A stretch of DNA of 64,000 nucleotides from Microcyclospora pomicola (lineage: Eukaryota > Ascomycota > Dothideomycetes > Capnodiales): positions 466,782-530,781 of the forward strand of contig NHNY01000012.1 of NCBI GenBank assembly GCA_002786065.1, in the 5' to 3' direction. Both the position numbers and the translations under genes were made by a program. A model generated the notes under the pieces. It was given only the letters and a program-made list of their open reading frames with translations, made no database searches and was not told where the DNA came from. How positions within the stretch are numbered: the first letter of the stretch is position 1; the number at the start of each line of letters is the position of its first letter. This document shows positions 12,085 to 23,510 of this stretch, piece after piece.

Positions 12085-12633
12085 ATGGCTCCTTTCAGAA
12101 CAAACCAAACGCAGCGTTTTGTCACTGCTCCTCGCCGAAGTCTTAGACTGCAAGGCCTACCTCCTCCATTCATCCTGTCGAACCTGTCGGACGGCTTCAA
12201 GCTCCCCAAAATCAAGATCACCCCACCCGATGGAGCCGCGCGCACTTTGCGCGCCAGAGAGATCAGCCATGTCATCCAACACCACGAACGCATACGCTGG
12301 AATCCACGCATGCCAGACCGTAAGCGACTTATGGCGTTCCCGTTGAAGCGGACAGTCGACGAACGGGTAGCGGCGAGGAAACGTGAACGGAGCGAACGGG
12401 TTGCTCACTGGGCGAATGTCCTCAACGCAGCCTTCGACTTGCACGACCAGGCCAGAGACAGCTTCGACGGATCCGGAGAGTCTCACTTGGAGATCGAGGC
12501 GCTGCGAGAGAAGGTCATTGAGCTGCAAGCTAAAGCGGGTGCAGAACTGGGCACTTGGTGTGGGAAAAAGGGTTGCCCGGAGTGTCATGCAGCCAGGGGA
12601 AAATCCCTTTGGTTGAAGAATCCTGGTTTCTGA
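12085..12633 (+). CDS. Hypothetical protein with C-terminal Cys cluster
   Basis: Single-exon frame of 182 residues. It begins with a basic RRSLRLQG segment and ends with CGKKGCPECHAARGK, a Cys-x4-Cys-x2-Cys-His arrangement that could bind a metal ion. The middle is Arg/Glu-rich and probably helical. I do not recognise the family. An overlapping minus-strand frame of similar length exists (12157-12675). The plus frame is preferred for its more natural composition and for its position upstream of a convergent gene; this is a weak argument. Confidence 0.45.
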   Translation: MAPFRTNQTQRFVTAPRRSLRLQGLPPPFILSNLSDGFKLPKIKITPPDGAARTLRAREISHVIQHHERIRWNPRMPDRKRLMAFPLKRTVDERVAARKRERSERVAHWANVLNAAFDLHDQARDSFDGSGESHLEIEALREKVIELQAKAGAELGTWCGKKGCPECHAARGKSLWLKNPGF

Positions 12634-12964
12634 GCATTCGGGGTCGCGAAAGCAAGCGTTCGGGGTTGAGGACATGAAGTATCTGCTGGCCGGGAGGATC
12701 GTTTCGCTTATAGAGTATTAAGTGTGCATACGACGCATCGCTTGATCTTTGACTTATGTATTCATCGCATCCAAGAAATCTCATGTCGCCTGCCCAGATT
12801 TTTCTTCAAAATAGCTGTGCAGCATATGTACCTATCGTTGACGAATTGAGCTGGTGTGGAAAAGCTTCGTACCCTCTGCAGGTCAATCGAGGCGTCCTAC
12901 CACTTTCTCATAACCCTCTGGGGGAACAGCTCGATGAGTGTGCTATATTGTAACAGTAGTTCAA

Positions 12965-14343
12965 TTATGGTAATAACGTCTGTACCATGTCTAGTATCTT
13001 GTTTGCCACACCAAGCCCATGTCGAAGCATTGGACTTAGTCCGCCAACGATGTACCGAGTGTCACTGCTCCTGAAAGCAAGTGCAAGGACGGCTACCAGT
13101 ATTGCCGCTCCAGTGAATTTAGCTGGTTGCTTGTATCGTTTGGCCAGACGCTGGAGATTTTGCTTCTTTTTCCTCCAGCGGTCAGCTCTGCGAACTTCTT
13201 CAGCTTGCAGCTCGAACCAGTGCTCGCCGTCTTGAAGAGTTTGCTTTTCGAGTTTGCCCCATTCATGAGTGGTTTTGAGCACGCTATGCTGCGATATCTG
13301 GGCCCAAGCGCGAGTCTTAAGATGTTGTGGCGGGTGATCTTCAAACAGCCTCGTAGCTGTATCTATCAGCCCCTCCAGATCTAAGGGTTGCGGTAGCTTG
13401 GTAAGGATTGACCCAAGTATCTCGGGTTCGTCCGCGTCGATCTCCATTAATTCATCTTTGCGAGCCATCACGATCTGTGTATTGTGTCAGTGGTAGCCAC
13501 ATGTGAATCAACCGTCGTAACGTACAGCAACAAAAAGATATATTGGCACAACAGCTTCGCTTGCTAGCAGGAAGTCGAACAGTCGGGCAATCTGCCCATA
13601 GTCTTCGATCTCATGTGCGTACAACGTTAGGGTGGCAGCTAGTGCGAAGAATGGGCGTGTCTGTGATAGATGTCTGCACAGTACTGGATCGGCAGCAGCT
13701 AAGACACCAGGTAGCAGCTGGAGATGCGACTCAGTCCCGGACATTGTGGGTAACATGAAATCACGAATACGGAGCAAGGAAAGGCGAGCCACTGCAGCGC
13801 GAGCGGCATCGATGCCGAGGACGAGTAGCAGGACTTGGACGATATCATGGTATCCCTGGAAGTAGTGCAGCATTCGATGCTGCCGAAGCACTGCAATGAT
13901 GACTTTGGATAGCTCATGCTTCCGAGCATCCTTCCGCTCGCTGGAGTCGCCTTCACCGTGTTAATGCCTAAAGTTATGGCACTCTTCTGGCCAAGTCAGG
14001 TCGGGATGTACATACCTCTTGGGTAGTATACAAAAGATCTGTCAACATCCAGCTGGACCTGATCCTCATCGCGATGCTTGGCTAGGCTTGTCCATTCTGA
14101 TTCATCCCTTTGTTGCTCCTTGTCACTGCCCAGCAAAAGCGGCCCTAAAAGCTGATTAGCAAGTGACAAATCAGTACGTCCGTTCCGCTACGCACAAGCT
14201 TTCCGCCGCAAATCATCGTCCAAAAGACCGTCTCGAGACGCTGCTAGCTTTCGAAGTGCATTGACATCGTGGTCAGAGCATGCCTGAAGAATGCTCTCAG
14301 GCTTGCTTGTTGCTTCTTTATTTGTAGACTGGACCGTTTCCAT
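12965..14343 (-). CDS. GYP8: Rab GTPase-activating TBC protein, Gyp8/TBC1D20-like
   Basis: Exons on the minus strand: 14343-14196, 14144-14016, 13950-13526 and 13474-12965, 403 residues; the introns are 51, 65 and 51 nt. The TBC dual-finger residues are visible: VQLDVDRSF gives the arginine finger (Arg85), and HYFQGYHDIVQ gives the YxQ glutamine finger (Gln124). Next comes SLLRIRDFMLP and the ARLFDFLLASEAVVPIYLFVA segment shared with TBC1D20. Near the C-terminus one hydrophobic helix (AAILVAVLALAFR) matches the tail anchor of this subgroup, which acts on Rab1/Ypt1-type GTPases at the ER-Golgi interface. The last exon begins IVMARKDELMEID, in phase with the preceding one. Confidence 0.88.
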
Positions 14344-14879
14344 CTCTAAGTCTGCTCAGACAATTAGTCTCCAATCACCGATCAACGCTGCCATGAAATC
14401 CAATGACAGACAAAAGGCAGTCTCTATGCCGCGGTCGATCTATAAAATGTCCTTGGGTAAAGATGGCATTGCACCAAGGTGGTTTCGGCAGACGCACGGC
14501 AGCTACCGCGCGATACCGCCGCTAGCATAGACTACACGTTCAACACGCGTAATTGTAGAGTTCAAGTTGCTCCATGGATAATGAGCAGCTGATCGTGGAT
14601 CGGAGCCAGCTGAAGAGGTGCTGCTACTATACTGAGCAGGTGAATCGAGATTGATCAATGTGCGCGAGCTTCAGCGGAGATTTGACGCTGTTTGTGTCTT
14701 GAGCGACTGGAGAAATATGTGACAGGTCGGATCCTGGTGGGACTATTGCTTTCAAGACCGCTCTGCACAACTCACAGCACAGATGTCGGCAATACTCAGG
14801 ATGCCACTATATGTCCGCCACGATCTCTGCGGAAAAACAATAGTATCGGCCAGATTGCCTGTGTTTCGATCCTGAGGGC
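14344..14879. other. Divergent promoter region, Gyp8-like and MMS1_N genes
   Basis: About 535 bp between head-to-head genes. No additional gene is supported; the short frames present have no conserved features. Confidence 0.4.
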
Positions 14880-17800
14880 ATGGAGCCTCCAAGTGGCGAC
14901 TTTGGTCACTGGCGCTCTCCTGGAGTTTTTACCAAAACAGTGATTCAGAGTCCCGTTATTCGATGGCTTCTACATGCTCGCATTAGACACCCGGAGGTTT
15001 ATGACATTGTCCAAATCGGGTCGGACTTCATACATGTCAAGCAGGTCGATCGCAAGGGTGAGCTGATTCACGTTGCAAGCAAGAATGACTTTTCAGCTCA
15101 GATCAGAGCTGCCCGGACTTTCGATGTCGACCGAAAGGAGATTTCGTTCGATGAAGCCATCAAGCAAGAGTCTAACAGAGTGGGGATAACTGGGCATGCT
15201 GCCCCTCCACCACAGTTGCTGCTTTTGACGCTGGGGCATCCTATTAACGATCTCGTTTTCCTGTATATGATCACGGACGAGAGTGGTAGATCTACATTCA
15301 AGCAGCAAAGCGTGCCGCTACTTACGTTCGATCGATTGTTGTTCCAGCCTGGGGAGTACCTAACTGCGGACCCGCAGTCGCGCGCAATCGCTATTGCAGC
15401 GTTAGACAGACAAATCTTGTTGTTCTCGACCAAGAATCAAGCACAACTCAAGGACGGTTTTGAAGCAGGGGTATGGTGTCCCATTATCGCACAGCGAGCT
15501 GTTCAGGTGGATGGTGCCATACAGAGCCTAGAGTTCCTGACTCCACCCGAAGATGACCCTGAACATATTATTCTACTTGTAATCGTCGTCGAAGATAGAA
15601 GGACCAAAGCTGTTCGTATTGACTGGCGCCAAGACGAGGCTTTATCCGATATACACATACATACAGCCCAACCATTGGACTTGGACCGAACGATCTCCAG
15701 CATATTGGTGCCTTTGCGTGATGCAGCGTTTTTAATGGCGGCAGGAGGTAACGACATACACTATTTTCAAGGCATCCTTTCCGGTTCAGTTCGCTGCTCA
15801 GTACTCCCTACCCTCGAAGACATGGATCCAGCATTTCGGGCAATTTCGCCTCGAGATCCACTTTGGTCCAGCTGGTGCAGACCATCACAGGCCATTGTCA
15901 GAGGTGCGGATTGTCTGTTCCTCGTCAGAGAAGACGGCATGGCCTGCTATCTAGAAATCGCGGGTAGCGGTTCAAGGATTTCTGCTACTTTTGTGGGCGA
16001 CCTGGAATGCCACGTCAGTACGGCTTTCGCGTCTTTCGGCTCGCCAGAATACCCAGACATGCTTGTTGCTGCTGGCGACATGAGTAGTGGCCGCGTTGTT
16101 TCTATCGACCTCTTCACGGGTAATGCGTATCAAGTGGCAGGTTCCAGCCTGAATACTGATATGGGACTGTCGTTGGTACAGAAATTGTCAAATTGGGCTT
16201 CTGCTACAGACTTACTAGTATCCGGCGCCTCGCAATGGCAGAGTCGATCTCCGAGACCGCATGAAGGGGTATATGTCACTTCCAATCGGCAACCTTATGG
16301 TTCGATTACGGAGCTTCGAAGAGGATTTGAAGCTCAGGTAGTAGTCATGATGGAGGATGATGAAAGCTCAACGTTCCTTCGAAGCGTGACAGATTTATGG
16401 CCACTCCCTGTGGCAGATGGCACACTATTACTCGTCATGTCTGGGCCTTCTTCCACAGTTCTTTTCAGTTTCACTGGTCTTCTGGACGATGCTTCCCAAT
16501 TAGATGGAGACGACGTTGCTAGTCTGGACCTTGAGCGTCGAACGCTCGTTGCGGCCATGACCCGCGATAAATATCTCGTCCAAATTACTGAACGGTGTAT
16601 CTGCATTACAACATGGCTCAAAACAGAACTCGAACAAGACTTGAGGATTTCTCGACCTGACCACGGCAGTATTCTCGCCGCTGCCATCGAACCTCATCAA
16701 TCCGTCCTAGTCACTGCAGAGCGACACGGTCTTAACCTGATGCTGTGTTCGTATCAGGTCTCACAACTTATAGCTCGTTCTTTAGATCCATTCACCAAGA
16801 TATCGTTGAAAGATCCGCCATTAGCCATCACAGTGACGAGGCATAAGGATGCTGTATTGGCAGCTCTCGTAACTGCAAACTCACTACTACGCCTGTTCAA
16901 GCTTGATTGCCAAGGGCCGATGCAAAGCCTTTGTGATATTGCACTACCTGAACAATTCGGAGACCATAATGCTTGCGAGAGTATCGGATTTATTCACTCA
17001 CCCAGCTCGAAGCTTCTAATTCTCTGCGGTCTGCGAGAAGGTTCAATTGTCCCCATCTATGTCGACTTTGTCTTCAGCGAAGAGAGAAAGATACACATAG
17101 GAACATCGTTCCGTCTTGGCCAAAGCACAGTCAAGATCGCGCCGCTCGAGGATCATGGCTCGAGTGTATGTGCTACTAGTGGTCCAGACACCTGTCGCAT
17201 CTCCTGGAATGGCGACGACGAGTTGTCCATATCAGTAGATCCGATCATCTTCGCCGACAAGTCACGACCATCATTGTTGCAAGGCAACGTGACGGCATGT
17301 TCCCTCATCCCAGGTTGGCCGTTCATCAATGTCCTGAGCGAGAAGCTCCGTCGACAGGTGGAAATGGAAAATATGATCGTGGCCGTCCTTGACGGAGAGC
17401 TGGTCATCGCCAGGCTTGACCGGTCACTCAGCTCAGTACCTTGCCAGATGCTTCTGCACGGAACACCGAATCGTCTGGTCTACGACGCTCGTCACAAATG
17501 CTTTGTCTGCGCTTCGCAACGGACGCGGGCGGTGTCAAGCAGGACTTCTACGTCGACACGATACTCAAGGCAGGTTCATCCGTCAATCGAGTTCATAAGT
17601 ACTCGAGGAAGGCCTGAGCTACCATATGCACATGACTTGGGCCCCGGTGAGCAGGTCTATGCCCTCGCGAGCTGGAGCTACGTACCAACAGGAGAGAGTG
17701 ACAAGACTTACTCGTTCATTCTCGTCGGAGGTGGCTATCCGAGCTCGAAGGATCCGAGGAGGCAGAAGGGCAGGGTTTCGTTCTTACAGCCCCGGCTCGA

Positions 17801-18881
17801 CAATCGGCAGGTGGTGGGCGTGAAAGCAAGCACGAATCTCACCTTCGACGATCCAGTGTATGCAATCTCAGCATACAACGATACGACCTTCATCATCTGC
17901 CATGGTGTGAGTGTCAGCATCTACAGATTCTCCTACATTGACCGGAAATGGACGTCCATCTGCCGCCCTATGGTCTTATCAAACAGGACCGCATCGATCA
18001 CAGTCGACGCACCGCTTATCCACATTGCCACTTCCGGCGACTCACTCGTGTCATTACGCCTTGATGAGCTTTCCGAACCTCCACGGCTGGTCCACCATGC
18101 TCACGCCCCTGAAGCCGCCGTATCACTTAGCCACTTGGTGATCTCTCCACCCATGTCAGAAGAATCCTTGGCCAAGCCCTCCATCGCTCTTCTCTCTACC
18201 ATGTACAGCGAGCTCATCGGCCTGAGCATTCCTCCTTCCCCCCCTGATAACCCATCCCGACGTCCTCTAGCGCATTCCACCCTCTTCACCGCCACTCTAC
18301 CCGTCTCCCTCACCCGCCTGAGACGCGGCAACCTCCGCCCATCATGGCGCGCCCCTTCTCCTCGCGGTGTCCTTGTCGACGACATCATCGGCTCCGCCAC
18401 CAACGGCGCTCTGTTAGGCGTCGCCTTACTCGACGCCCAGCTAACCCGTCGTCTCTCCTGGCTCCAACGTCTCTGCGAATGGAGCCCCACCCTCTCCCCA
18501 ACCACTCACCGCCACCCCGTCTACAACGCCGCACCCACCGCCATCACCGAGCGCTTCGAGCGCATCATCCCCGCTGGTCTGGCCGCTGGCTCACGCGGTG
18601 AGATCCTCACACGCACGAACAAGCGGAAAGAAGACCTCGCCGCCATCGATGGAGATGTGCTGGCGCGGCTGGTGACTGGGGAGAAACGGCAGAATGTCAA
18701 GGCTTTGAAGCAGTTTATGCGAGACTTGGCGCAGCCTCGGGAGCAAGCGGTGGGATATGAGGGAGGAGAGATGGAGAAGAATCGCGCGGGGATGTGGCTG
18801 GCGGAGCACTTGCACGAGGAGCTAGACGCGGTAGATGAAGTGGTTCAGATCGTGGAGCGGCTGATGGATCGGTGGATTTAA
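14880..18881 (+). CDS. MMS1_N / CPSF_A family beta-propeller protein (DDB1/RSE1/CPSF160-related)
   Basis: Single-exon gene of 1333 residues, the size of the DDB1/RSE1/CPSF160 superfamily. The N-terminus (VIQSPVIRWLLHARIRH, then IVQIGSDFIHVKQV and IRAARTFDV) matches the fungal group annotated as 'mono-functional DNA-alkylating methyl methanesulfonate N-term'. The rest is beta-rich, with alternating hydrophobic strands as in stacked propellers, and the last 60 residues are helical (LHEELDAVDEVVQIVERLMDRW), as in the C-terminal helical cap. DDB1-class members scaffold cullin-4 ligases, and Rik1/DIM-8 types direct H3K9 methylation; RSE1 is spliceosomal. Which role applies here cannot be read from the sequence; it looks like a divergent fungal paralogue rather than DDB1 itself. 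Confidence 0.72.
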   Translation: MEPPSGDFGHWRSPGVFTKTVIQSPVIRWLLHARIRHPEVYDIVQIGSDFIHVKQVDRKGELIHVASKNDFSAQIRAARTFDVDRKEISFDEAIKQESNRVGITGHAAPPPQLLLLTLGHPINDLVFLYMITDESGRSTFKQQSVPLLTFDRLLFQPGEYLTADPQSRAIAIAALDRQILLFSTKNQAQLKDGFEAGVWCPIIAQRAVQVDGAIQSLEFLTPPEDDPEHIILLVIVVEDRRTKAVRIDWRQDEALSDIHIHTAQPLDLDRTISSILVPLRDAAFLMAAGGNDIHYFQGILSGSVRCSVLPTLEDMDPAFRAISPRDPLWSSWCRPSQAIVRGADCLFLVREDGMACYLEIAGSGSRISATFVGDLECHVSTAFASFGSPEYPDMLVAAGDMSSGRVVSIDLFTGNAYQVAGSSLNTDMGLSLVQKLSNWASATDLLVSGASQWQSRSPRPHEGVYVTSNRQPYGSITELRRGFEAQVVVMMEDDESSTFLRSVTDLWPLPVADGTLLLVMSGPSSTVLFSFTGLLDDASQLDGDDVASLDLERRTLVAAMTRDKYLVQITERCICITTWLKTELEQDLRISRPDHGSILAAAIEPHQSVLVTAERHGLNLMLCSYQVSQLIARSLDPFTKISLKDPPLAITVTRHKDAVLAALVTANSLLRLFKLDCQGPMQSLCDIALPEQFGDHNACESIGFIHSPSSKLLILCGLREGSIVPIYVDFVFSEERKIHIGTSFRLGQSTVKIAPLEDHGSSVCATSGPDTCRISWNGDDELSISVDPIIFADKSRPSLLQGNVTACSLIPGWPFINVLSEKLRRQVEMENMIVAVLDGELVIARLDRSLSSVPCQMLLHGTPNRLVYDARHKCFVCASQRTRAVSSRTSTSTRYSRQVHPSIEFISTRGRPELPYAHDLGPGEQVYALASWSYVPTGESDKTYSFILVGGGYPSSKDPRRQKGRVSFLQPRLDNRQVVGVKASTNLTFDDPVYAISAYNDTTFIICHGVSVSIYRFSYIDRKWTSICRPMVLSNRTASITVDAPLIHIATSGDSLVSLRLDELSEPPRLVHHAHAPEAAVSLSHLVISPPMSEESLAKPSIALLSTMYSELIGLSIPPSPPDNPSRRPLAHSTLFTATLPVSLTRLRRGNLRPSWRAPSPRGVLVDDIIGSATNGALLGVALLDAQLTRRLSWLQRLCEWSPTLSPTTHRHPVYNAAPTAITERFERIIPAGLAAGSRGEILTRTNKRKEDLAAIDGDVLARLVTGEKRQNVKALKQFMRDLAQPREQAVGYEGGEMEKNRAGMWLAEHLHEELDAVDEVVQIVERLMDRWI

Positions 18882-19152
18882 GGGAGTATATCCTCGTGGC
18901 ACTTGAGAGGGAGAAGGAGATGCGTAATAGCAGGAACAGAGAAACAGAAAAGGCTAGAACCAGATTGAAATGGTGTGTTCGGCGTTTTGTATAGGCTGAT
19001 TCGAGTAGCCTGAGCAATGGGGTTTTATCAAGGACGCCACAGTGTGTGCACACAGGCCCCATCCTAACCATCGTCCCCAACACAAAGTACACGTGTCCTT
19101 CCCAAATGTGTACCTCGTCATGCCATCAACATATACAACCCTCTCCTCAGAC
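18882..19152. other. Convergent intergenic region
   Basis: The 270-bp gap between the 3' ends of the MMS1_N gene and AVL9. Only terminators are expected here; nothing else is seen. Confidence 0.4.
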
Positions 19153-21260
19153 TCACGCACCACTCTCCCTCCGATCGCCCATCCGCTCCGGCGTCACGGG
19201 CGTGCTCCCCCTCCGCCCGCCTTCACTCTCGCCGCGCCGTCTGCTCGCGCTACGCACAAAGTCCTTATCCCTGCTCGCGTCGTCCTTGCCGAGCTCGAAG
19301 GTGCGTAGCCGATGATCAGCGGCCGGCGGCGCGGCGACGCTCGAGCGCCAGGCGGTCTTGCGCTTCTCAGCTGCCCAGGAGCTCCAGGAGCTGAAATACG
19401 CGCCGGCTTTCTGGCCCGCGGCCGGCAGTGCGGTGGCCTCTGATGAAGTGGGGGACGGCGTGGGAGGGGCGGTGGCTTTTGCCTCCTCGGCACGTCGCCG
19501 CTGGGCCTCACGCATGACTTCGATGTCGGCCCAGACTTTGTTGAAGGCGGAGGTGACTTGGGTGCGGCCGTCGGCGATTCGTCGACCGACCACGTCACGG
19601 GTCTGGGAGAAGCGCTCATCGAGATGGAGCTCAGCGACTTGTTGGGCGAGGCGTCGCTGGACGTCTTCGATGGTGAGGCCGCCCGCGCACGGGTGGGCAG
19701 GCGGTGAGATGTCGAAGAGATGGCTGTCGGTCGTGCGGTTCCAGAGCGCATAGTTTTCTGTTCGCATCCAATTGTCGATATAAAGCTGGGAGAAGTCGAG
19801 CGAAGGATCGCCATCGATGTCTGGGAGAAGTGCTTTGGGGTCCGAGTCTTTGTGTTTCTCGAAGTAATGGTGGTATTTGGTTGCCGAGAGCAGGCCCAAT
19901 AGATATTCTTCGAATTGCATGCGGATGAATTCCTCGCTGCCGGCATAGCCATGTGTCTTGGGTCTTGATGGATCACTCTCGTCCCACGTATCATTGACGG
20001 CTTGCGTGAGGAAATCGATAAACCTCCGATCGGCAGACGTCAACGCCAACGCCGAGCGCAAGGTCGGTGATGATATATTGACGGTGTTGTCGTCGAGGTC
20101 GATCAGGATGTCGCAGTACCGATCTTTCTGCTGTATGAGCAGGCTGTTGGTGCTACCAACAACATAGCTCTTGGTATCAAGATCGGTCAGGGTATCCAGT
20201 TGTTGCAACGGTGTATATGGACCGAAAACGCTTCCCTTTCCAAAGATTTGCAATGGCAACCCCATGTACGCCAGTAATGAGGATCGATCGCTTGTACGCA
20301 CCGAGTCCGACTGTTGATGTGTCTCGGCATAGCGATTCATATGGGAGTCTGCGCAATCTCGCAGGTTCTTGGTCAAGCCAGGTATAAGAGAGATGAGCGT
20401 GAACTGCACTTGAGACACTCGTTCGCAATGTGAGCCGAAGAACAGCATCTATCTCGGTCAGCCAGACATCCTCCCTCGTAATTACGCAGCACAGCTCACC
20501 TTGGGCTGCAACAGCAGACATTTAAAAAGCACGAGAGTCTGCCATTTGAACTCCCGCAACAGCTCTCTCAAGCTCAGGCCAAAGTATTGATGACGCTCGT
20601 CTTCCCTCTCCACCGTCCTGCCCTTAGCCAAGGCCTCCTGAAAGCGCTACAGTCACCACATAACAATCAGTAATTGATCTTTCCCGGAAATCGTCACGCG
20701 TGATCTCCTCCTCCACCAGCAAATCACCCGCACGACCCGGAAGCACAAAAGAGGGCAAAACACTAACCCACCTGGAGTATCTCCAACTCCCGGAAGTCCC
20801 TCTGCGCGAACCACGCGCGCGTCACGACGCGCAGCTTCTCCCGCAGCGCGCTGAAGCTCTGCGGCCGGTCGGTGATGGCGACGACGGCCTTCTGCACCGC
20901 GCTCCGCGTGACATCCTCGCTCTTGTACAGCAGCTCGTCGACGGCGATCTGGCGGCAGCAGCTGATGCCGAACACGGACGTCGGCTCGACGTCTGCCGGG
21001 ACTGCGCGCGGGTCCGAGGTGTCCGCAGGCGCGGCCTTGTAGACGAGCGAGAAGTAGCTGAATTCCTCCTCGTTCTGGTGCGCGCCATCTGGCAATGCCA
21101 TGTAAGGGATCAACTGCCATTCGTTGGCTTCGGTCGGGTCGACGCCGTCCGGGCAGCCGATCCAGTGCTCGATCTCCGGGCCGCGGGCATGGTGGAAGTC
21201 GACGACGCAGACGAGCGGGTTGAAGGGTGTTGGGACGGAGGATGGCGATGTGGCAGACAT
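19153..21260 (-). CDS. AVL9: Late secretory pathway protein AVL9
   Basis: Exons on the minus strand: 21260-20772, 20646-20500 and 20448-19153, 643 residues; introns are 125 and 51 nt and both are phase 0. The N-terminus (LVCVVDFHHARGPEIEHWIG) and FGISCCRQI, VTRSAVQKAVVAI, REKLRVVTRAWFAQRDF are the conserved AVL9/DENN-like blocks. The middle exon carries RFQEAL and LRELLREFKWQTLVLFKCLLL. The last exon has YMGLPLQIFGKGSVFGPYTP, a VGSTNSLLIQQKD segment and YAGSEEFIRMQFEEYLLGLL. The C-terminal 110 residues are Ala/Ser/Arg-rich and probably disordered. AVL9 works in exocytic cargo export from the Golgi. It is transcribed in the same direction as HOG1, which lies upstream. Confidence 0.92.
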
Positions 21261-21986
21261 GGCGGGTTGGCTGGCTGGCTGGCAGTGTGAGGGGCGGCCT
21301 GTGGTGGGGTCCTGTATCTCAAGTATCGGTCGGCCACTTCATGTCTTTCTGGATCTCTCCATTGATGGGCCGAGCGGATCTCAAACGTGGTGCACTGGTA
21401 GTCCTAAGTGAACGACAATGTTCAGTCTGGCTGATTGTAAGATCAAAGAGCTTTTGCTCCCCTGTACTGCCAGCGCAGCGAGTGGTAGCATATCTAAATT
21501 GCGGGCAAGCGGTGAAGCGATCTCGGCATGGACGCTAAACATGACGCGGGAGTGGTACGGAGACAAGCATTCGCTTTACATGAGGCATATTTCCAAAAAG
21601 ACCTCTGTGTACTGATAGGATGTATTGTGATCATGGAAAGTCATGGACAACGACTGCAGCTCAGCTCGCCTGTCTCTACCTATGCGTCTCCTGCACGCAA
21701 TGGCATCGGGTACCACAAAACAACGTAGAGCCTCCACATTGTCTCCATGCCATGTATCCATGGACTGACTGTTGCAGGATCTGAAGAAACCCGCGGACCG
21801 TGTAATGCGTGTTGCCATTCCCAGCGTGCTTCTCGTGATTGATTGGGTTCACCCTCTAAACTGGAATTTCTCATGGTCCCCGTAGCCACTACAGCCTCGA
21901 GCGCGGCTGCATCTGCCCGTATTCGTTATTTCCAAACCGCACACCATCTGGCCGGAGACAGCATCAGACTAAATGGTAGCTTGAAA
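21261..21986. other. Intergenic: HOG1 terminator and AVL9 promoter
   Basis: About 725 bp between two minus-strand genes. No gene, RNA or repeat is recognised. Short frames on both strands lack conserved features. Confidence 0.4.
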
Positions 21987-23510
21987 TCATGCATTCTGGC
22001 CATGCTCGCTGCCGTCTCCGTTTTGTTGATCGACGTTGTGGTAGTCAAGAATTTCCGAGTACCTGGTCATATTAGCTTTAAAGTTCTTGCGTTGTTTTGT
22101 CACCCCATCCTATACTCACATCATGATCTTCCATGTGTCCACAGGTAGGTCTGCATCGTTGAATGACCAATCGAACTTCTCCTCTGCCTCCGGCTCGTCG
22201 GTGGGGTCGTGGTATGGTGCCAGGTAAGGATCTGCCAATGCTTCGCCAGCCTTGACACGTTTCCGCGGGTCGAACACCAGCATTCGCTCCAGAAGCTCAA
22301 TCGCTTGCGGGTCTGCATTCTTGAATTTGTTCTTGAGAGGCTGGCGCTCGCGTTTTGGGAGAGACTGTACAAATCGGAGGGTGTTCTCGCTGCAGATCGT
22401 TGAGATCACATCATCAGGAGGAGTTCCGAGGAGCTCGGTGATGATGGAGAACTGGTTCACATGATCTTTGCCCGGAAACAGTGGCTTGCCCTCCAGCATC
22501 TCCGCGAAAATGCAGCCTGCACTCCAAATGTCCACTTCCACATCATACTTTTGCCACGTGAGCATGATCTCGGGCGCGCGGTAGTATCGGGTGGAGACGT
22601 AACCAGTCATTTGAGGGTCCTGGATACGGGCCAAGCCAAAATCGCAGATCTTGAGATCGCAATTCTCATTGACAAGAATGTTGGAGGGCTTCAAGTCTCT
22701 GTGTACAACACCTGCGGAGTGAACATATTTAAGGCCACGCTGAGTGGTATGTCAGTGATCGACACTTTGCGGCCTCGTGTGACAGGAACGTACCAAGATC
22801 TGGTAAAGGAAGTATTGGATGAACTGCTTTTCGAGCGGTCGTGATGTGAGGAGGCGGTGCAAGTCGGTCCCGAGCAATTCGGTGACAAAATAGCTGTGAG
22901 TATATCGTAAGCGAAGTTTGATGGCCGGATAGACTCACCAACATACATGTCCTCGAGAGGCGAGATAAAGATATCGCTCAAGCTGATCACCTGTATGCCA
23001 ATGTCTCAGCGCCACCTTCTGTCAAGTAGCCATCACGCGTTTACTGATCCCTATCTTACGTTTTCGTGTTTGAGGTGCTTGAGCAGCTTCAGCTCACGGT
23101 ACGTGCGCTTCGACAGAACAGGCGTGCTGAAAGGCTTCATAATCTTCTTCACAGCAACGGCCTGTCCGGTAAGCTGGTCCTTTGCCGAACTGTATGCCTT
23201 GTTGTCAGCGCTTCGACTTCTGGCCCCCAGAAATTGTCCCTCGCACATACCACACCAAACCGAAGGCACCCATGCCAACCGGCTGGAGGTCACTGTATCT
23301 GTTCCAGTGTCAGCGCCACATGTAACCTTCTTTTGCAGTAACGCCACAGGAGCGTTTCTCGAGCGCTTCCTGTGATGGGAGGACCGTGGGGCATACCGAG
23401 ACGTGATCTCGAAGGTTGTGCCTGGTAAAGCAGCAGATTAGCCACCAGTCAAACATCCAGACAAGAGAGTGATATTTACCAAAGATCTGGGCGCGAACGA
23501 ATTCTGCCAT
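21987..23510 (-). CDS. HOG1: Stress-activated MAP kinase Hog1
   Basis: Eight exons on the minus strand: 23510-23480, 23421-23397, 23298-23251, 23189-23060, 22990-22947, 22893-22794, 22739-22120 and 22062-21987. They give 357 residues, the expected Hog1 length. The frame starts [11 protein letters not shown]. The glycine loop GMGAFG is at 27-32, the VAVKK lysines at about 49-50, the catalytic HRDLKPSN at 139-146, DFG at 159-161, and the TGY activation motif at Thr171/Tyr173, which defines the p38/Hog1 class. The C-terminus [13 protein letters not shown] includes the usual Pbs2/phosphatase-binding region. Exon 2 is only 25 nt. All exon joins restore the conserved kinase sequence. Hog1 drives the osmotic and oxidative stress response downstream of a Pbs2-type MAPKK. 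Confidence 0.96.

Noticed and set aside
12157-12675. Minus-strand frame overlapping the hypothetical gene at 12085
   Set aside because: Lower plausibility of composition and no splice or domain support; kept only as an alternative in the feature text.
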